A stretch of 14,975 bases of DNA from FEN-1219 sp035644475 (GCA_035644475.1 DASQOL010000104.1:1-14975); one strand, 5' to 3'; shown: positions 1-6,919, counted from the first letter of the stretch. Made by a program: numbers and translations. Notes: generated by a model not told the origin, from the sequence alone.

Positions 1-1
1 C

Positions 2-124
2 CGCGGCACGCCGTCCGTGGAAGTCGTCAAATACGACGACGCGATCTTCGAGCATCCGGCGACGCCGAATCGGATCGACCTGTTGGCGCGGCTCGGCGTG
101 TTCCTCACCGCCCACCTGCGCTGA
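2..124 (+). CDS. C-terminal fragment of a probable S9-family (prolyl oligopeptidase-like) alpha/beta hydrolase
   Basis: Only the last 40 codons are present; the gene enters from the left edge and stops at TGA 122-124. The readable tail has the pattern VEVVKYDD, then FEHPATPNRIDLL, then GVFLTAHLR. This resembles the end of S9-type serine peptidases and esterases, where a Tyr-x-Asp segment with the catalytic His is followed by a Pro-x-Asn-Arg-x-Asp helix and a final FL-x-x-HL. In those families the His usually sits in a DEGHG-type motif. Here the only nearby His is in FEHP, a few residues later than expected. The gene converges on the serine hydrolase with a 6-bp gap. The family call rests on a short tail and could be wrong; another alpha/beta hydrolase family is the main alternative. 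Confidence 0.5.
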   Translation, partial: RGTPSVEVVKYDDAIFEHPATPNRIDLLARLGVFLTAHLR

Positions 125-130
125 CGTCGA

Positions 131-1429
131 TCAGTCGACCACCGACTGCATCACCGCGTTCTCGAAATCCGCCTGGAGCTGGCGGTTCGGCGTCTGCGCC
201 ATCAGCACGGCCACCAGCTTCTTCGACGGGTCCACCCAGAAGTGCGTGCCGTACGCGCCGCTCCAGCCGAAGCTGCCGGCCGAGAGCCACGTCCCGCGCG
301 CGGCGGAGCTCGTGATCACGCGCACGCCGAGCCCGTAACCCTCGCCCGGTTGCCGGCCCGGAAGCGTGTCCGGGATGAACGCCGACCCCATGAGCTCGAT
401 CGTGCGCGGGCTCAAGAGCCGCTTGCCGTTCAGCGCGCCGCCGTTCGCGAGCATCATCCCGAACTGCGCGTAGCTCTCGGCGGTGGCCATGATGCCGCCC
501 GCGCCCGAGAAGTATTTCTGCCCCGACATCGAGTCCGGGTCCTGGTTCGGCACGAGCGCGCCGTCGCGCCGCTGGTACGCGGTGACGAGCCGCGCGCGTT
601 GCGCCGTGCTCGGCCAGAAAGTCGCGTCCTGCATGCCGAGCGGCTGGAAGATCCGCTGCGCGAGGAACTGGTCGAAGCTCTGGCCGGAGGCGACCTCGAC
701 GATCCGGCTCAGAACGTCGAAGCCGGCCACGGCGCTGTATGACCAGCGGGAGCCGGGCTGGAACTCGAGCGGCGCGTCGCCGACCGGCTCCACCCACTTG
801 AGCCCCACCTCGTGGCGCTTCTGGAACGACGGGTTGCCCACGGAGTTGCTCAGCGCGCCGCTCATGACGCCCGACGTGTGCGTGAGCACGTCGAGCACGG
901 TGATCGGCCGCGCGGCCGGCACCGTGTAGAACTGCGGCGGCGCCGCCGCTGCCGGACCGGCCGTCGCAGGCGCCGGCGGCGCTCCGGCCGCGCGCGGTTT
1001 CTCGATGGCGACCTCTGCGTCCGCGTAGCTCGGGATGAACTTCGAGATCGGGTCGCTGAGCCGAACCTTGCCCTCCTCCATCAGCATCATGATTGCGACG
1101 GCGGCCACCGGCTTCGACATCGACGCGATCCTGAACACCGTGTCGGGCTGCATCGGCTTCTTCGACGCGACGTCCATCACGCCGTGCGCCGCGAGGTGCA
1201 CGATCTGGCCGTTGCGCGCCACGAGCGTCACGGCGCCCGAGATCTCGCCGGCGTCGATGTTGCGCTGCACGAGCTCATCGATGCGGTGCAGCCGCTCCGC
1301 CGAGATGCCTACGCTCTCCGGCGGCGCGGTTTGCGCGGCGGCCAAGACGCCGGCGACGGGCGCCGCCCCCAGTAGCAACAACAGCAGCGACAGCGACGAG
1401 CGCACGATCAAACGAGTGAGCGTTGCCAT
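131..1429 (-). CDS. Secreted serine hydrolase, beta-lactamase class C / EstB-like family
   Basis: The protein has 432 residues. Residues 1 to about 33 form a signal peptide (Arg-containing start, then a Leu-rich core), so it acts in the periplasm or beyond. The beta-lactamase-type serine hydrolase fold is shown by the SxxK motif S103-M-S-K106 inside FRIASMSKP, where Ser is the nucleophile. The second-motif Tyr is Y231 in WSYSA, followed by GFDVLSRIVEVASG. The third-motif region is GWSGAYGTHFWVDP at about 388-401. The family includes class C beta-lactamases, DD-peptidases and esterases; the YSA form and the length are typical of the esterase-like branch, so real antibiotic hydrolysis is not implied. 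An Ala/Pro-rich stretch at about 146-165 looks like a loop insertion. The start is supported by a GGGGGG tract just upstream of the ATG. The natural substrate cannot be told from sequence. Confidence 0.9.
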   Translation of the reverse strand: MATLTRLIVRSSLSLLLLLLGAAPVAGVLAAAQTAPPESVGISAERLHRIDELVQRNIDAGEISGAVTLVARNGQIVHLAAHGVMDVASKKPMQPDTVFRIASMSKPVAAVAIMMLMEEGKVRLSDPISKFIPSYADAEVAIEKPRAAGAPPAPATAGPAAAAPPQFYTVPAARPITVLDVLTHTSGVMSGALSNSVGNPSFQKRHEVGLKWVEPVGDAPLEFQPGSRWSYSAVAGFDVLSRIVEVASGQSFDQFLAQRIFQPLGMQDATFWPSTAQRARLVTAYQRRDGALVPNQDPDSMSGQKYFSGAGGIMATAESYAQFGMMLANGGALNGKRLLSPRTIELMGSAFIPDTLPGRQPGEGYGLGVRVITSSAARGTWLSAGSFGWSGAYGTHFWVDPSKKLVAVLMAQTPNRQLQADFENAVMQSVVD

Positions 1430-1468
1430 GATCCCCCCCTACCCGATGCCGGGCGCGGCATGCGCCCG

Positions 1469-1496
1469 CCTCAGCATAAGCCCCTCAGCATAAGCC
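1469..1496. repeat. Perfect 14-bp tandem duplication
   Basis: CCTCAGCATAAGCC occurs twice head to tail with no spacer. It lies between the 3' end of the desaturase gene and the 5' end of the serine hydrolase gene (both minus strand). It could be a slippage duplication or a doubled protein-binding site; the sequence does not decide. Confidence 0.85.
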
Positions 1497-1554
1497 AATA
1501 GCCGGAGCGGTCCAACGGCGGCCGAGGGCGGCTGCGCAAAAGCGCCCGCGGGAG

Positions 1555-2394
1555 TCAGTCGGCGGGAGCTGCGATGGGCGCGACCGAGCGGGGACGGCGG
1601 AACGGCCGGCGGAAAGGATAGGCGAGCTGCGCGAAGAACGTCTGCGGCACCGTCTCGTCTTTCAAGCCGAACTTGGTCGGCAGCCGATCCTTCGGCATGT
1701 AGTAGGTGCCGAACGCGACGTCGAAGATCGGGAAGAGCCCGGCGAAGTTCTTGTCGAGGCCTTCGTCCTCCGAGGTGTGATGCCAGCGATGGAACTTCGG
1801 GCTCGCGATCAGCCGGCCGAGCGGCCCGAAGCCCCACGACACGTTCGCGTGGAGGAACACGGCGTAGAACGTGAGGAACGGCACGTAGGCCGCAACCGCG
1901 CCCGGCGTGAAGCCGAGCACGACGAGCGTCGACGCCTGAACCCAGCGCGTGAGCCAGTCGTTGACCGGATGCAGCCGCACGGACGACAGCCAATCCAGAT
2001 CCTGCGAGCAGTGGTGGATCGCATGGAATTTCCAGAGCGTGCGCCCGTGAAACCAACGGTGCATCCAATAGGCGATGAAGTCGCCGATCACGAGCATCTC
2101 GATGGCCTGGAGGCCGAGCGGCTGGCGCGCGAGCAGCGTGTCGCGAGCGGCCAGCATCGCGCGAAGATCGCCCACGTTCTGCCGGTAGACGAGCACGAGG
2201 ATCACGCCGAGGCCGAGCTGCGACACGCCCCGCGTCACGAGCGGCGTCGCGAACCAGTACCAGAGGTCGGTCTTGAAGCCGCGGCGGCGATGGAGCCGCG
2301 GCTGCTCGGGCTTCGCCGCGAACAGGGTCTCGACGAGCCAGAAGAACGCCGACAGCACGAGCAACGCGACGAACAGATTGCCGATCCGAGCCAT
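1555..2394 (-). CDS. Membrane fatty acid hydroxylase / sterol desaturase family protein
   Basis: The 279-residue integral membrane protein carries the di-iron histidine clusters of the FA_hydroxylase superfamily. These are HRWFH (H112, H116), HAIHH (H124, H127, H128), H142 in VRLHP, H182 in FLHAN, and HRWHH (H202, H205, H206) followed by the typical DKNFAGLFPIFD and FGTYY segments. Enzymes of this family use O2 and an electron donor to hydroxylate or desaturate lipid chains or sterols in the membrane. The N-terminus is a hydrophobic helix at about 5-24, with further helices before the first His box and between the second and third. I chose the ATG at 2394 because AAGGAGG lies 8 nt upstream. 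A longer reading frame to 2475 exists but lacks both a ribosome site and family similarity. The lipid substrate is unknown. It may be co-transcribed with the serine hydrolase 125 bp downstream. Confidence 0.9.
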   Translation of the reverse strand: MARIGNLFVALLVLSAFFWLVETLFAAKPEQPRLHRRRGFKTDLWYWFATPLVTRGVSQLGLGVILVLVYRQNVGDLRAMLAARDTLLARQPLGLQAIEMLVIGDFIAYWMHRWFHGRTLWKFHAIHHCSQDLDWLSSVRLHPVNDWLTRWVQASTLVVLGFTPGAVAAYVPFLTFYAVFLHANVSWGFGPLGRLIASPKFHRWHHTSEDEGLDKNFAGLFPIFDVAFGTYYMPKDRLPTKFGLKDETVPQTFFAQLAYPFRRPFRRPRSVAPIAAPAD

Positions 2395-2504
2395 CGCGAG
2401 AGCCTCCTTCGGTGCCGGGCAACGGTAGGCACGCGGCCGCAGCCGGTCAAGGGCGCGAGTCGCGGGTTGCACCACGCCTTAAACGCGCCACGGGCGTGCC
2501 GGTT

Positions 2505-2510
2505 TACACT
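2505..2510 (+). promoter_or_regulatory. Possible -10 element for a leaderless GNAT transcript
   Basis: TACACT (4 of 6 matches to TATAAT) lies 7 nt before the ATG at 2518, and no Shine-Dalgarno sequence is present between them. This would place the transcript start at or within a base or two of the start codon. No convincing -35 box is visible at 17-nt spacing, so the call is weak. Confidence 0.3.
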
Positions 2511-2517
2511 GCCGTGC

Positions 2518-3366
2518 ATGATCCGCGTCATCAGCCACGCCGACGTGCGCGCCTTCCTCGACCGAGCGGAGCCCTGGCTGCTCCGTCACGAGGATCGCTA
2601 CGGGCTCCTGTACGGCGTCGCGCGCCTGGTTCAGAGCGGCACGCACCGATACAAGCAGCCAATCTATTGGGCCACGGTCGAGGAGGACGGAGCGTTGGGC
2701 GGACCCGCGGTGTTGGGCTGCGCGTTTCGCACGCCGCCGCACCAGGTGGGCGTGACCGAATTGTCCGACGCCACGATCGGACCCCTCGTCGCGAGCCTGC
2801 ACGAGGCCTACGCGAGCGTGCCCGGCATCGGCGGACCGGAGCACACGGCGACCTCCTTCGCGAAGGCATGGGTCGCGCGGTTCGGCGGCTCGTGGTCCGT
2901 GCATCACCAGCAGCGCCTGCATAACTTGACCGCGGTGCGGTTCCCGAACGCGCCCGCCGCTGGGTCGTTGCGGCTCGCGTTGCCGGCCGACGTGCCCGTC
3001 GCGCGCGCGTGGATGGCCGGCTTCATCCGCGACACGGGCGTTCGCCATCTCGGCGCGGACACCGCGGAGCGGCTCATCGAGGAACGCCGCCTGTACCTCT
3101 GGGTGGACGGGCAGCCCCGCTGTATGGTCGGCGCAGTGCGCGACACGCCGCACACGACGGGCATCGCCGCGGTGTACACGCCGGCGCAATTTCGCAACCG
3201 CGGCTACGCGAGCATCGCAGTCGCGACACTGAGCCAACAGCTGCTCGACGCGGGCCGGCATAGCTGCTTCTTGTACACCGACCTCGCGAATCCGGTGTCG
3301 AACGCGGTGTACCGGCGCATCGGTTACGAGCCCCTCTACGACGTCGTTGACATCGCCATCGTTTAG
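2518..3366 (+). CDS. GNAT family N-acetyltransferase
   Basis: The protein has 282 residues. The C-terminal half (about 140-282) holds a GNAT domain. The acetyl-CoA pyrophosphate-binding motif A is TPAQFRNRGYASIAVATL at 221-238, with the R-N-R-G-Y-A core at 226-231. Motif B is NPVSNAVYRRIGY at 258-270. The N-terminal half (1-140) has no catalytic motif I can name and resembles the N-terminal extension of other two-part GNATs of this size. The acceptor substrate is unknown. The start is the first ATG of the region of recognisable sequence; it lacks a Shine-Dalgarno sequence and may be leaderless. It is followed after 15 bp by a small DUF6665-like gene on the same strand, so the two are probably co-transcribed. 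Confidence 0.87.
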   Translation: MIRVISHADVRAFLDRAEPWLLRHEDRYGLLYGVARLVQSGTHRYKQPIYWATVEEDGALGGPAVLGCAFRTPPHQVGVTELSDATIGPLVASLHEAYASVPGIGGPEHTATSFAKAWVARFGGSWSVHHQQRLHNLTAVRFPNAPAAGSLRLALPADVPVARAWMAGFIRDTGVRHLGADTAERLIEERRLYLWVDGQPRCMVGAVRDTPHTTGIAAVYTPAQFRNRGYASIAVATLSQQLLDAGRHSCFLYTDLANPVSNAVYRRIGYEPLYDVVDIAIV

Positions 3367-3381
3367 CTCGATAAAACCCGC

Positions 3382-3678
3382 ATGAATCGCCCCGCCGTCG
3401 ACGCCGTCGCCCGAGAAGTCGCCCAGGAGAAGGCCGAGGCGCTCGGGCTCGCGGGCAAGAAGCTCGAGGAAGCCCTGCGCGCGCTCCACGAGCTCGACGC
3501 GGCGAGCGACACCGGCGACGCGCGCCGCCGCGAGCTCGTCGCGCGCGCCGCGGAGCGCGTCACCAGCTTGCTCGTGCAGCGCGAAGCCTACGGTTTTGCG
3601 GACCCGTCGTTCCTGCTCGCACACTACGACGTGCCGGCGGAGGTCGTCGCGCGGCTGGGAATTCGCGTCGTGACTTGA
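3382..3678 (+). CDS. Small cytoplasmic protein, DUF6665-like
   Basis: The protein has 98 residues, with no signal peptide or membrane segment. It opens with a helical Ala/Glu/Lys-rich region (REVAQEKAEALGLAGKKLEE), has a second helix around 50-65, and ends in LLVQREAYGF...YDVPAEVVARLG. The QEKA-ALG-AG-LEEAL pattern and the VQREA-G-...YxVPxEVxARLG ending match my memory of the DUF6665 family of small uncharacterised proteins. I could not confirm this by search. It begins 15 bp after the acetyltransferase stop and probably shares its transcript. The function is unknown. Confidence 0.75.
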   Translation: MNRPAVDAVAREVAQEKAEALGLAGKKLEEALRALHELDAASDTGDARRRELVARAAERVTSLLVQREAYGFADPSFLLAHYDVPAEVVARLGIRVVT

Positions 3679-3710
3679 GCTTTCGCGCGTCGGCGCGGTT
3701 ACGCGTGAGC

Positions 3711-3760
3711 CGGCTCGGCGGAATCCCTCGCGGCTCGCAAGCGCCGCGAGGACTGAGCCG
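3711..3760 (+). terminator. GC-rich stem-loop, terminator or 5' UTR structure
   Basis: A perfect 9-bp stem CCTCGCGGC (3726-3734) / GCCGCGAGG (3743-3751) encloses an 8-nt loop. An outer CGGCTC (3711-3716) / GAGCCG (3755-3760) pair extends it. No T-tract follows, so it is not a classical intrinsic terminator. It ends 27 nt before the start codon of the next gene, so it could equally be a leader structure of that gene. Confidence 0.4.
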
Positions 3761-3787
3761 AACGTGAGATTCGGGGGGCAACGTGCT

Positions 3788-4372
3788 ATGCACCTGACAG
3801 CACTCGTTTCGATCTCTATCGCCGTGTTCGGCTGGAGCGTTGCCGCGGCGCAGGGCGAGCGCGCGGACCGCGTCGGCGCCGAAGCCCCGACTGCGCAGGA
3901 CACCCCGGACGAGGTCATCGTGACCGCCAAGCGGCTCGCGAAGCTCCGGCTCGACGTGCAGGCGGCGCGCGAGCGCGCCTACGGCGTCTTCAACGAGATC
4001 AACAGCGACAACGACTTCGACGTTAACTGTAGCGGCGAGACGCGCATTTTCTCGCACGCAAAGCGGCGGACTTGCCGAGCGCGGTTCGAGAGTCGCATTT
4101 CAAGCGAGGCAGGGAAGGAGTATCTGGATGGGTTGCTGCTGAGCTGCAACGGTCCCGGAGGCGTGACTCAGGAATGTATGTTCAGTTCAGCCGGCGGACG
4201 CGGTATTTCCCGTGCGCAGGGAGTCGAGAACCCACTGCAGGGTAAACGTCAGCAGTTTAGTGACGAGATAACACGGCTCGCGAACGAGGATGCTCGCTTC
4301 GCGCAGGCCATCCTCGACTTCTACGCGGCAAGCCAGAAGTACGAAGCGGCTCGCAAGCACCGCACCGACTAG
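3788..4372 (+). CDS. Small secreted/periplasmic protein with FNEINSDNDFDVNC motif
   Basis: The protein has 194 residues with a signal peptide ending near AAAQ (about 21). The mature part starts with a low-complexity linker and DEVIVTAKRL (41-50). Next is an amphipathic helix and the conserved-looking FNEINSDNDFDVNC (68-81), then C96 in RRTCRARF, C120 and C130, so four Cys could form two disulfides. I recall similar uncharacterised proteins (an IVVTG-like stretch, a charged helix, FN-xx-N-xDxFD-x-C, then a second Cys) from Xanthomonas- and Steroidobacter-like bacteria, with no assigned function. The DEVIVTAKR segment looks like the region before the plug of TonB-dependent receptors. I chose the ATG at 3788 because GGGGGG lies about 9 nt upstream; a GTG at 3764 would lengthen the signal peptide by 8 residues with no ribosome site. 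Confidence 0.8.
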   Translation: MHLTALVSISIAVFGWSVAAAQGERADRVGAEAPTAQDTPDEVIVTAKRLAKLRLDVQAARERAYGVFNEINSDNDFDVNCSGETRIFSHAKRRTCRARFESRISSEAGKEYLDGLLLSCNGPGGVTQECMFSSAGGRGISRAQGVENPLQGKRQQFSDEITRLANEDARFAQAILDFYAASQKYEAARKHRTD

Positions 4373-4460
4373 TACCGGCCGAGATCCGAGCGGGCTAAGA
4401 TGCACCCGCGGCGGTCGCTAGGGCGAGGCCGCGGCCGTTTTGGCTCTGTGGGGGAAATTC

Positions 4461-5675
4461 ATGCGATCGATGACCAAGCTCGCCGGCCTCGCCGCACTCG
4501 CGCTCGGCGCGTCGTCCGCCAGCGCGCAGCAAACCGTCAAGTTCAACCCGAACAACGGTTTCCCGGTCGCGCCGAGCGGCATTCAAGTACCGCCGCTGCC
4601 CGACAAGCCGGTCGCGTACCACACCGCCGAAGGCCAGGACATCCTCGTGCGCGTCTTCACCCGCGGGCTCAAGCAGCCGTGGAGCCTCGCGTTCCTACCC
4701 GACGGCAACATGCTCGTCACGGAGCGCGGCGGCCAGCTGCGGCTCGTGCACGCCGACGGCACGCTCGAGGCGCAGCCGATCGCGGGAGCGCCCGCGGTGC
4801 GCGCGCAGGGCCTGAGCGGCTTGATGGAGGTCGCGCTGCATCCGCAGTTCGCGACCAACCATTGGGTCTACCTCACCTACACGAAGCCGCTGCCCGACAA
4901 CACGGCCGTGATCGCGCTCGCGCGCGGCGCGTGGAACGGCAAGGCGCTCACCGGCGTCAAGGACTTGCTCGTGACGGGCAAGGGCACGGGCGAGTCGTCG
5001 CGGCTCGCGTTCGGCACCGACGGGTTGTTGTACATGACCAGCGGCGGCGACGACGACACGACGCAAGACCCGACGACCCACGCCGGCAAGGTGCTGCGCT
5101 TGAAGGACGACGGCACGGCCGCGCCCGGCAACCCGTTCGCGGGCAAGGGCGGTAACTCGGCCGAGGTCTGGACGCTCGGCCATCGCAACGGCATGGCGCT
5201 CGCGGTGCGCCCCGGCACGAACGAGCTCTGGGAAAACGAGAACGGCCCGAACGGCGGCGACGAGATCAACGTGCTCGTCGCCGGCGGCAATTACGGCTGG
5301 CCGCTCGTGAGCCTCGGACGCACGTATCCCGGTCCGTGGCAGTCGAAGGGCTTCTCGCGCGAAGGGATGATCGACCCGGTCGTCTACTGGACGCCCGCGA
5401 TTGCAATCTCGGGCCTCGCGTTCTACACCGGCGACAAGCTGCCGAAGTGGAAGGGCAGCGTGTTCGTCGGCGGCATGCGCATGGGCGAGGTCCCGGGCAC
5501 CGGCCACCTCGAGCGGATCCTGTTCAACGACAAGATGGAAGAGCTGCGCCGCGAGCAGCTGCTCGTCGACCTGCGGCAACGCATCCGCGACGTGCGCCAA
5601 GGCCCCGACGAGCTGCTCTATCTCCTAACCGGCGAGGACACCGGCGCCATCCTCCGCATCGAACCCGGAAATTAG
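4461..5675 (+). CDS. Secreted PQQ-dependent sugar (aldose) dehydrogenase, GSDH family
   Basis: The protein has 404 residues with a signal peptide ending at ASA-QQ (about 22), so it is a periplasmic soluble quinoprotein. The six-bladed GSDH fold is shown by PWSLAFLPDGNMLVTERGG (73-91), GLSGLMEVALHPQF (117-130), HRNGMAL (231-237), NENGPNGGDEIN (249-260), NYGWP (267-271) and LRQRIRDVRQGPDELLYLLT (361-380). H127 is in the position of the catalytic His of soluble glucose dehydrogenase. Family members oxidise aldoses to lactones with PQQ and Ca2+. The usual Gly in the QGPDG-LLYLLT segment is Glu here (E374). The ATG at 4461 has GGGGGA a few bases upstream; an in-frame TTG at 4440 is less likely. 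No PQQ synthesis gene is in the window. The stop codon TAG (5673-5675) lies inside a dispersed repeat, converging with the cupin gene. Confidence 0.92.
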   Translation: MRSMTKLAGLAALALGASSASAQQTVKFNPNNGFPVAPSGIQVPPLPDKPVAYHTAEGQDILVRVFTRGLKQPWSLAFLPDGNMLVTERGGQLRLVHADGTLEAQPIAGAPAVRAQGLSGLMEVALHPQFATNHWVYLTYTKPLPDNTAVIALARGAWNGKALTGVKDLLVTGKGTGESSRLAFGTDGLLYMTSGGDDDTTQDPTTHAGKVLRLKDDGTAAPGNPFAGKGGNSAEVWTLGHRNGMALAVRPGTNELWENENGPNGGDEINVLVAGGNYGWPLVSLGRTYPGPWQSKGFSREGMIDPVVYWTPAIAISGLAFYTGDKLPKWKGSVFVGGMRMGEVPGTGHLERILFNDKMEELRREQLLVDLRQRIRDVRQGPDELLYLLTGEDTGAILRIEPGN

Positions 5676-5693
5676 GGACAGGTTACTTTTTCG
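5667..5693 (+). repeat. Dispersed 27-nt repeat, copy 1 (GGAAATTAGGGACAGG type)
   Basis: This copy aligns without gaps to three others at 8656-8682, 8695-8721 and 8752-8778 (inverted). The shared core is GGAAA-TAGGGACA then a TTTTT-rich end. Its TAG is the stop of the sugar dehydrogenase, and its GTTAC contains the reverse-strand TAA stop of the cupin gene. It therefore fills the whole junction of two convergent genes. Repeats of this GGGACAG-TTACTTTTT type are, as far as I know, common in proteobacteria that carry IS200-like REP-associated transposases; none is in the window. Confidence 0.85.
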
Positions 5694-6300
5694 GCAGCTG
5701 CTGCTCGAGATACGCGCGCGACGCGGCTTCGTCCATCAGCGGCACGATCTTGTCCGGGTCGACGCGCACCATGAGGTACGTGATCTCGTTGTCGATCTTC
5801 ATGAACTGATGTCCGGTGCCGGCCGGGATCACGAGCACGTCGCCCGCCTTGAGCTCCTGCGTCTCCGCGCCGCGCATGTCGGTGCCGTTGCTGCCGGGCC
5901 CGTTCAGCGTGCGCACCGCGCGATCGTCCGCCGGGCGGCGCTGCGCGTCGACGATGTCGGGACTCGTGCGGTTCGTGCCCGAGCCGCTCAGGATGTAGTA
6001 CACCTCGGTGACGAGATCGTGCTCGGCCACGGAGCGCGGCGCCGGCGCGTCGAGCTTGCCGCGATGGACGAGCGCGAGCTGCAGCTTGGTCTTGCCGACG
6101 TCCACCGAGCGCATCTGCTGGTCGATCACGTTGTTCGCGCGGCTCGCCGCCTCGTAGGCCGCGAGCTCGCTCGCGCGGATGTAGGTGGCCTTGCACATCA
6201 CGCACGACGGCTTGGCCTCTTGCGCCGACAGCCTGCCCATGGCGAACGCAACGGCGAAGACGACGGCGATCCCGGCGGCGAACGAAACAGTGACTCGCAT
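5683..6300 (-). CDS. Secreted cupin-domain protein with N-terminal CxxC
   Basis: The protein has 205 residues with an N-terminal hydrophobic signal or anchor at about 5-26 (core IAVVFAVAFAMG). A C33-V-M-C36 motif follows immediately, then a helical stretch and a single cupin barrel. Cupin motif 1 is degenerate: H94-DLVT-E99-VYYILS-G106 keeps one His and the Glu but not the usual HxH pair. Motif 2 is better kept: GDVLVIPAGTGHQF at 143-156 with H154. A metal site of H94, E99 and H154 is therefore possible. The function is unknown; sensors, isomerases and dioxygenases share the fold. The ATG at 6300 has GGGGGA about 6 nt upstream, while a longer frame to 6477 has no support. The last residues PKK and the TAA stop come from the repeat at 5667-5693. 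Confidence 0.82.
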   Translation of the reverse strand: MRVTVSFAAGIAVVFAVAFAMGRLSAQEAKPSCVMCKATYIRASELAAYEAASRANNVIDQQMRSVDVGKTKLQLALVHRGKLDAPAPRSVAEHDLVTEVYYILSGSGTNRTSPDIVDAQRRPADDRAVRTLNGPGSNGTDMRGAETQELKAGDVLVIPAGTGHQFMKIDNEITYLMVRVDPDKIVPLMDEAASRAYLEQQLPKK

Positions 6301-6493
6301 GGCATTCCCCCGTTGGTTGAACTCTCGATCGTGACGTAGCTCTCGTTTCGGCGGCTCACAAGCACCGCTAGCGTGCGCCCGCCGACCCGCCACGCACAAT
6401 CGCCGCGCACTGCCCGGCTCCCGAGCCCACGAGAATCGCGCAACGGCGCGGCGCGGCGTCGACGCACGCGTCGGCACGCTTCCTGCTTAGGAG

Positions 6494-6513
6494 CTTGGCG
6501 AGAGTCTGCCAAG
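6494..6513. promoter_or_regulatory. Short perfect inverted repeat, possible operator
   Basis: CTTGGC (6494-6499) and GCCAAG (6508-6513) are separated by 8 nt. They lie in the 257-bp gap between the divergent cupin and lipoprotein genes, 45 nt before the lipoprotein start. The spacing would suit a dimeric regulator, but a 6-bp inverted repeat can arise by chance. Confidence 0.25.
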
Positions 6514-6557
6514 GATTTGGGCACGTGTTCATGGATCTACTGGGCAAGGAGCCGACC

Positions 6558-6884
6558 ATGCGTCTCTTGACCGTTCTACACCACGTCTTCGTCTGGGTCG
6601 TCTGGGCGCGACCGATCGCGCAACTCGCGGCGCTCGCCTTCGTGCTGAGCGGCTGCAGCTTGCTGAGCGGCGGCATCTCCGCACCGCCGAGCTACGGAGC
6701 TCCGAGCGGCGGCCCGATGAGCTTCGCGCCCTCGAGTTATCGCCCGTCCGTTTATTACCTCACGAACGGCGTACCGCATCGGGTGGACAGGGAGTACGTG
6801 GACCGCTACGCATGCGCCTCCGGGGCCGCGCTCGCGTGCATATGCTCGAGCCGACTCGCGGAAACGTGCGACTGCCGCTGTTGA
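6558..6884 (+). CDS. Small Cys-rich lipoprotein
   Basis: The protein has 108 residues. A long N-terminal hydrophobic region ends in the lipobox L30-S-G-C33 (FVLSGCS), so it should be lipidated at C33 by the Lgt/LspA pathway. The mature protein is short: a Gly/Pro/Ser-rich linker (SAPPSYGAPSGGPMSF), a Tyr-rich part (YRPSVYYLTNGVPHRVDREYVDRY), and a C-terminal tail with six Cys in 23 residues (C86, C94, C96, C104, C106, C108). AAGGAG lies 6 nt before the ATG at 6558, so I reject the in-frame upstream starts at 6495 and 6531. No family is recognised. The tail could bind metal or form disulfides. It converges with the AKR-like gene 35 bp away. Confidence 0.7.
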   Translation: MRLLTVLHHVFVWVVWARPIAQLAALAFVLSGCSLLSGGISAPPSYGAPSGGPMSFAPSSYRPSVYYLTNGVPHRVDREYVDRYACASGAALACICSSRLAETCDCRC

Positions 6885-6919
6885 TCGCGCGCGCACCTCG
6901 CAACCGGTTGGCGCTCGGG

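Noticed and set aside
131..1429. True antibiotic-resistance beta-lactamase
   Set aside because: The SxxK and Tyr motifs define only the superfamily; the YSA motif and the lack of a KTG box fit the esterase/hydrolase branch better.
2479..3930. A 483-codon open frame on the minus strand
   Set aside because: It overlaps the acetyltransferase and DUF6665-like genes, which have clear family motifs. Its own product shows none and has antisense-type composition.
4427..4440. GGCCGCGGCC followed by GTTTT as a terminator before the dehydrogenase
   Set aside because: The palindrome leaves no room for a proper loop and the T-run is too short; such GC palindromes are frequent in this base composition.
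6901..6910. CAACCGGTTG palindrome as an attachment site or terminator
   Set aside because: It is an isolated 10-bp palindrome with no repeat partner, no integrase and no T-tract.
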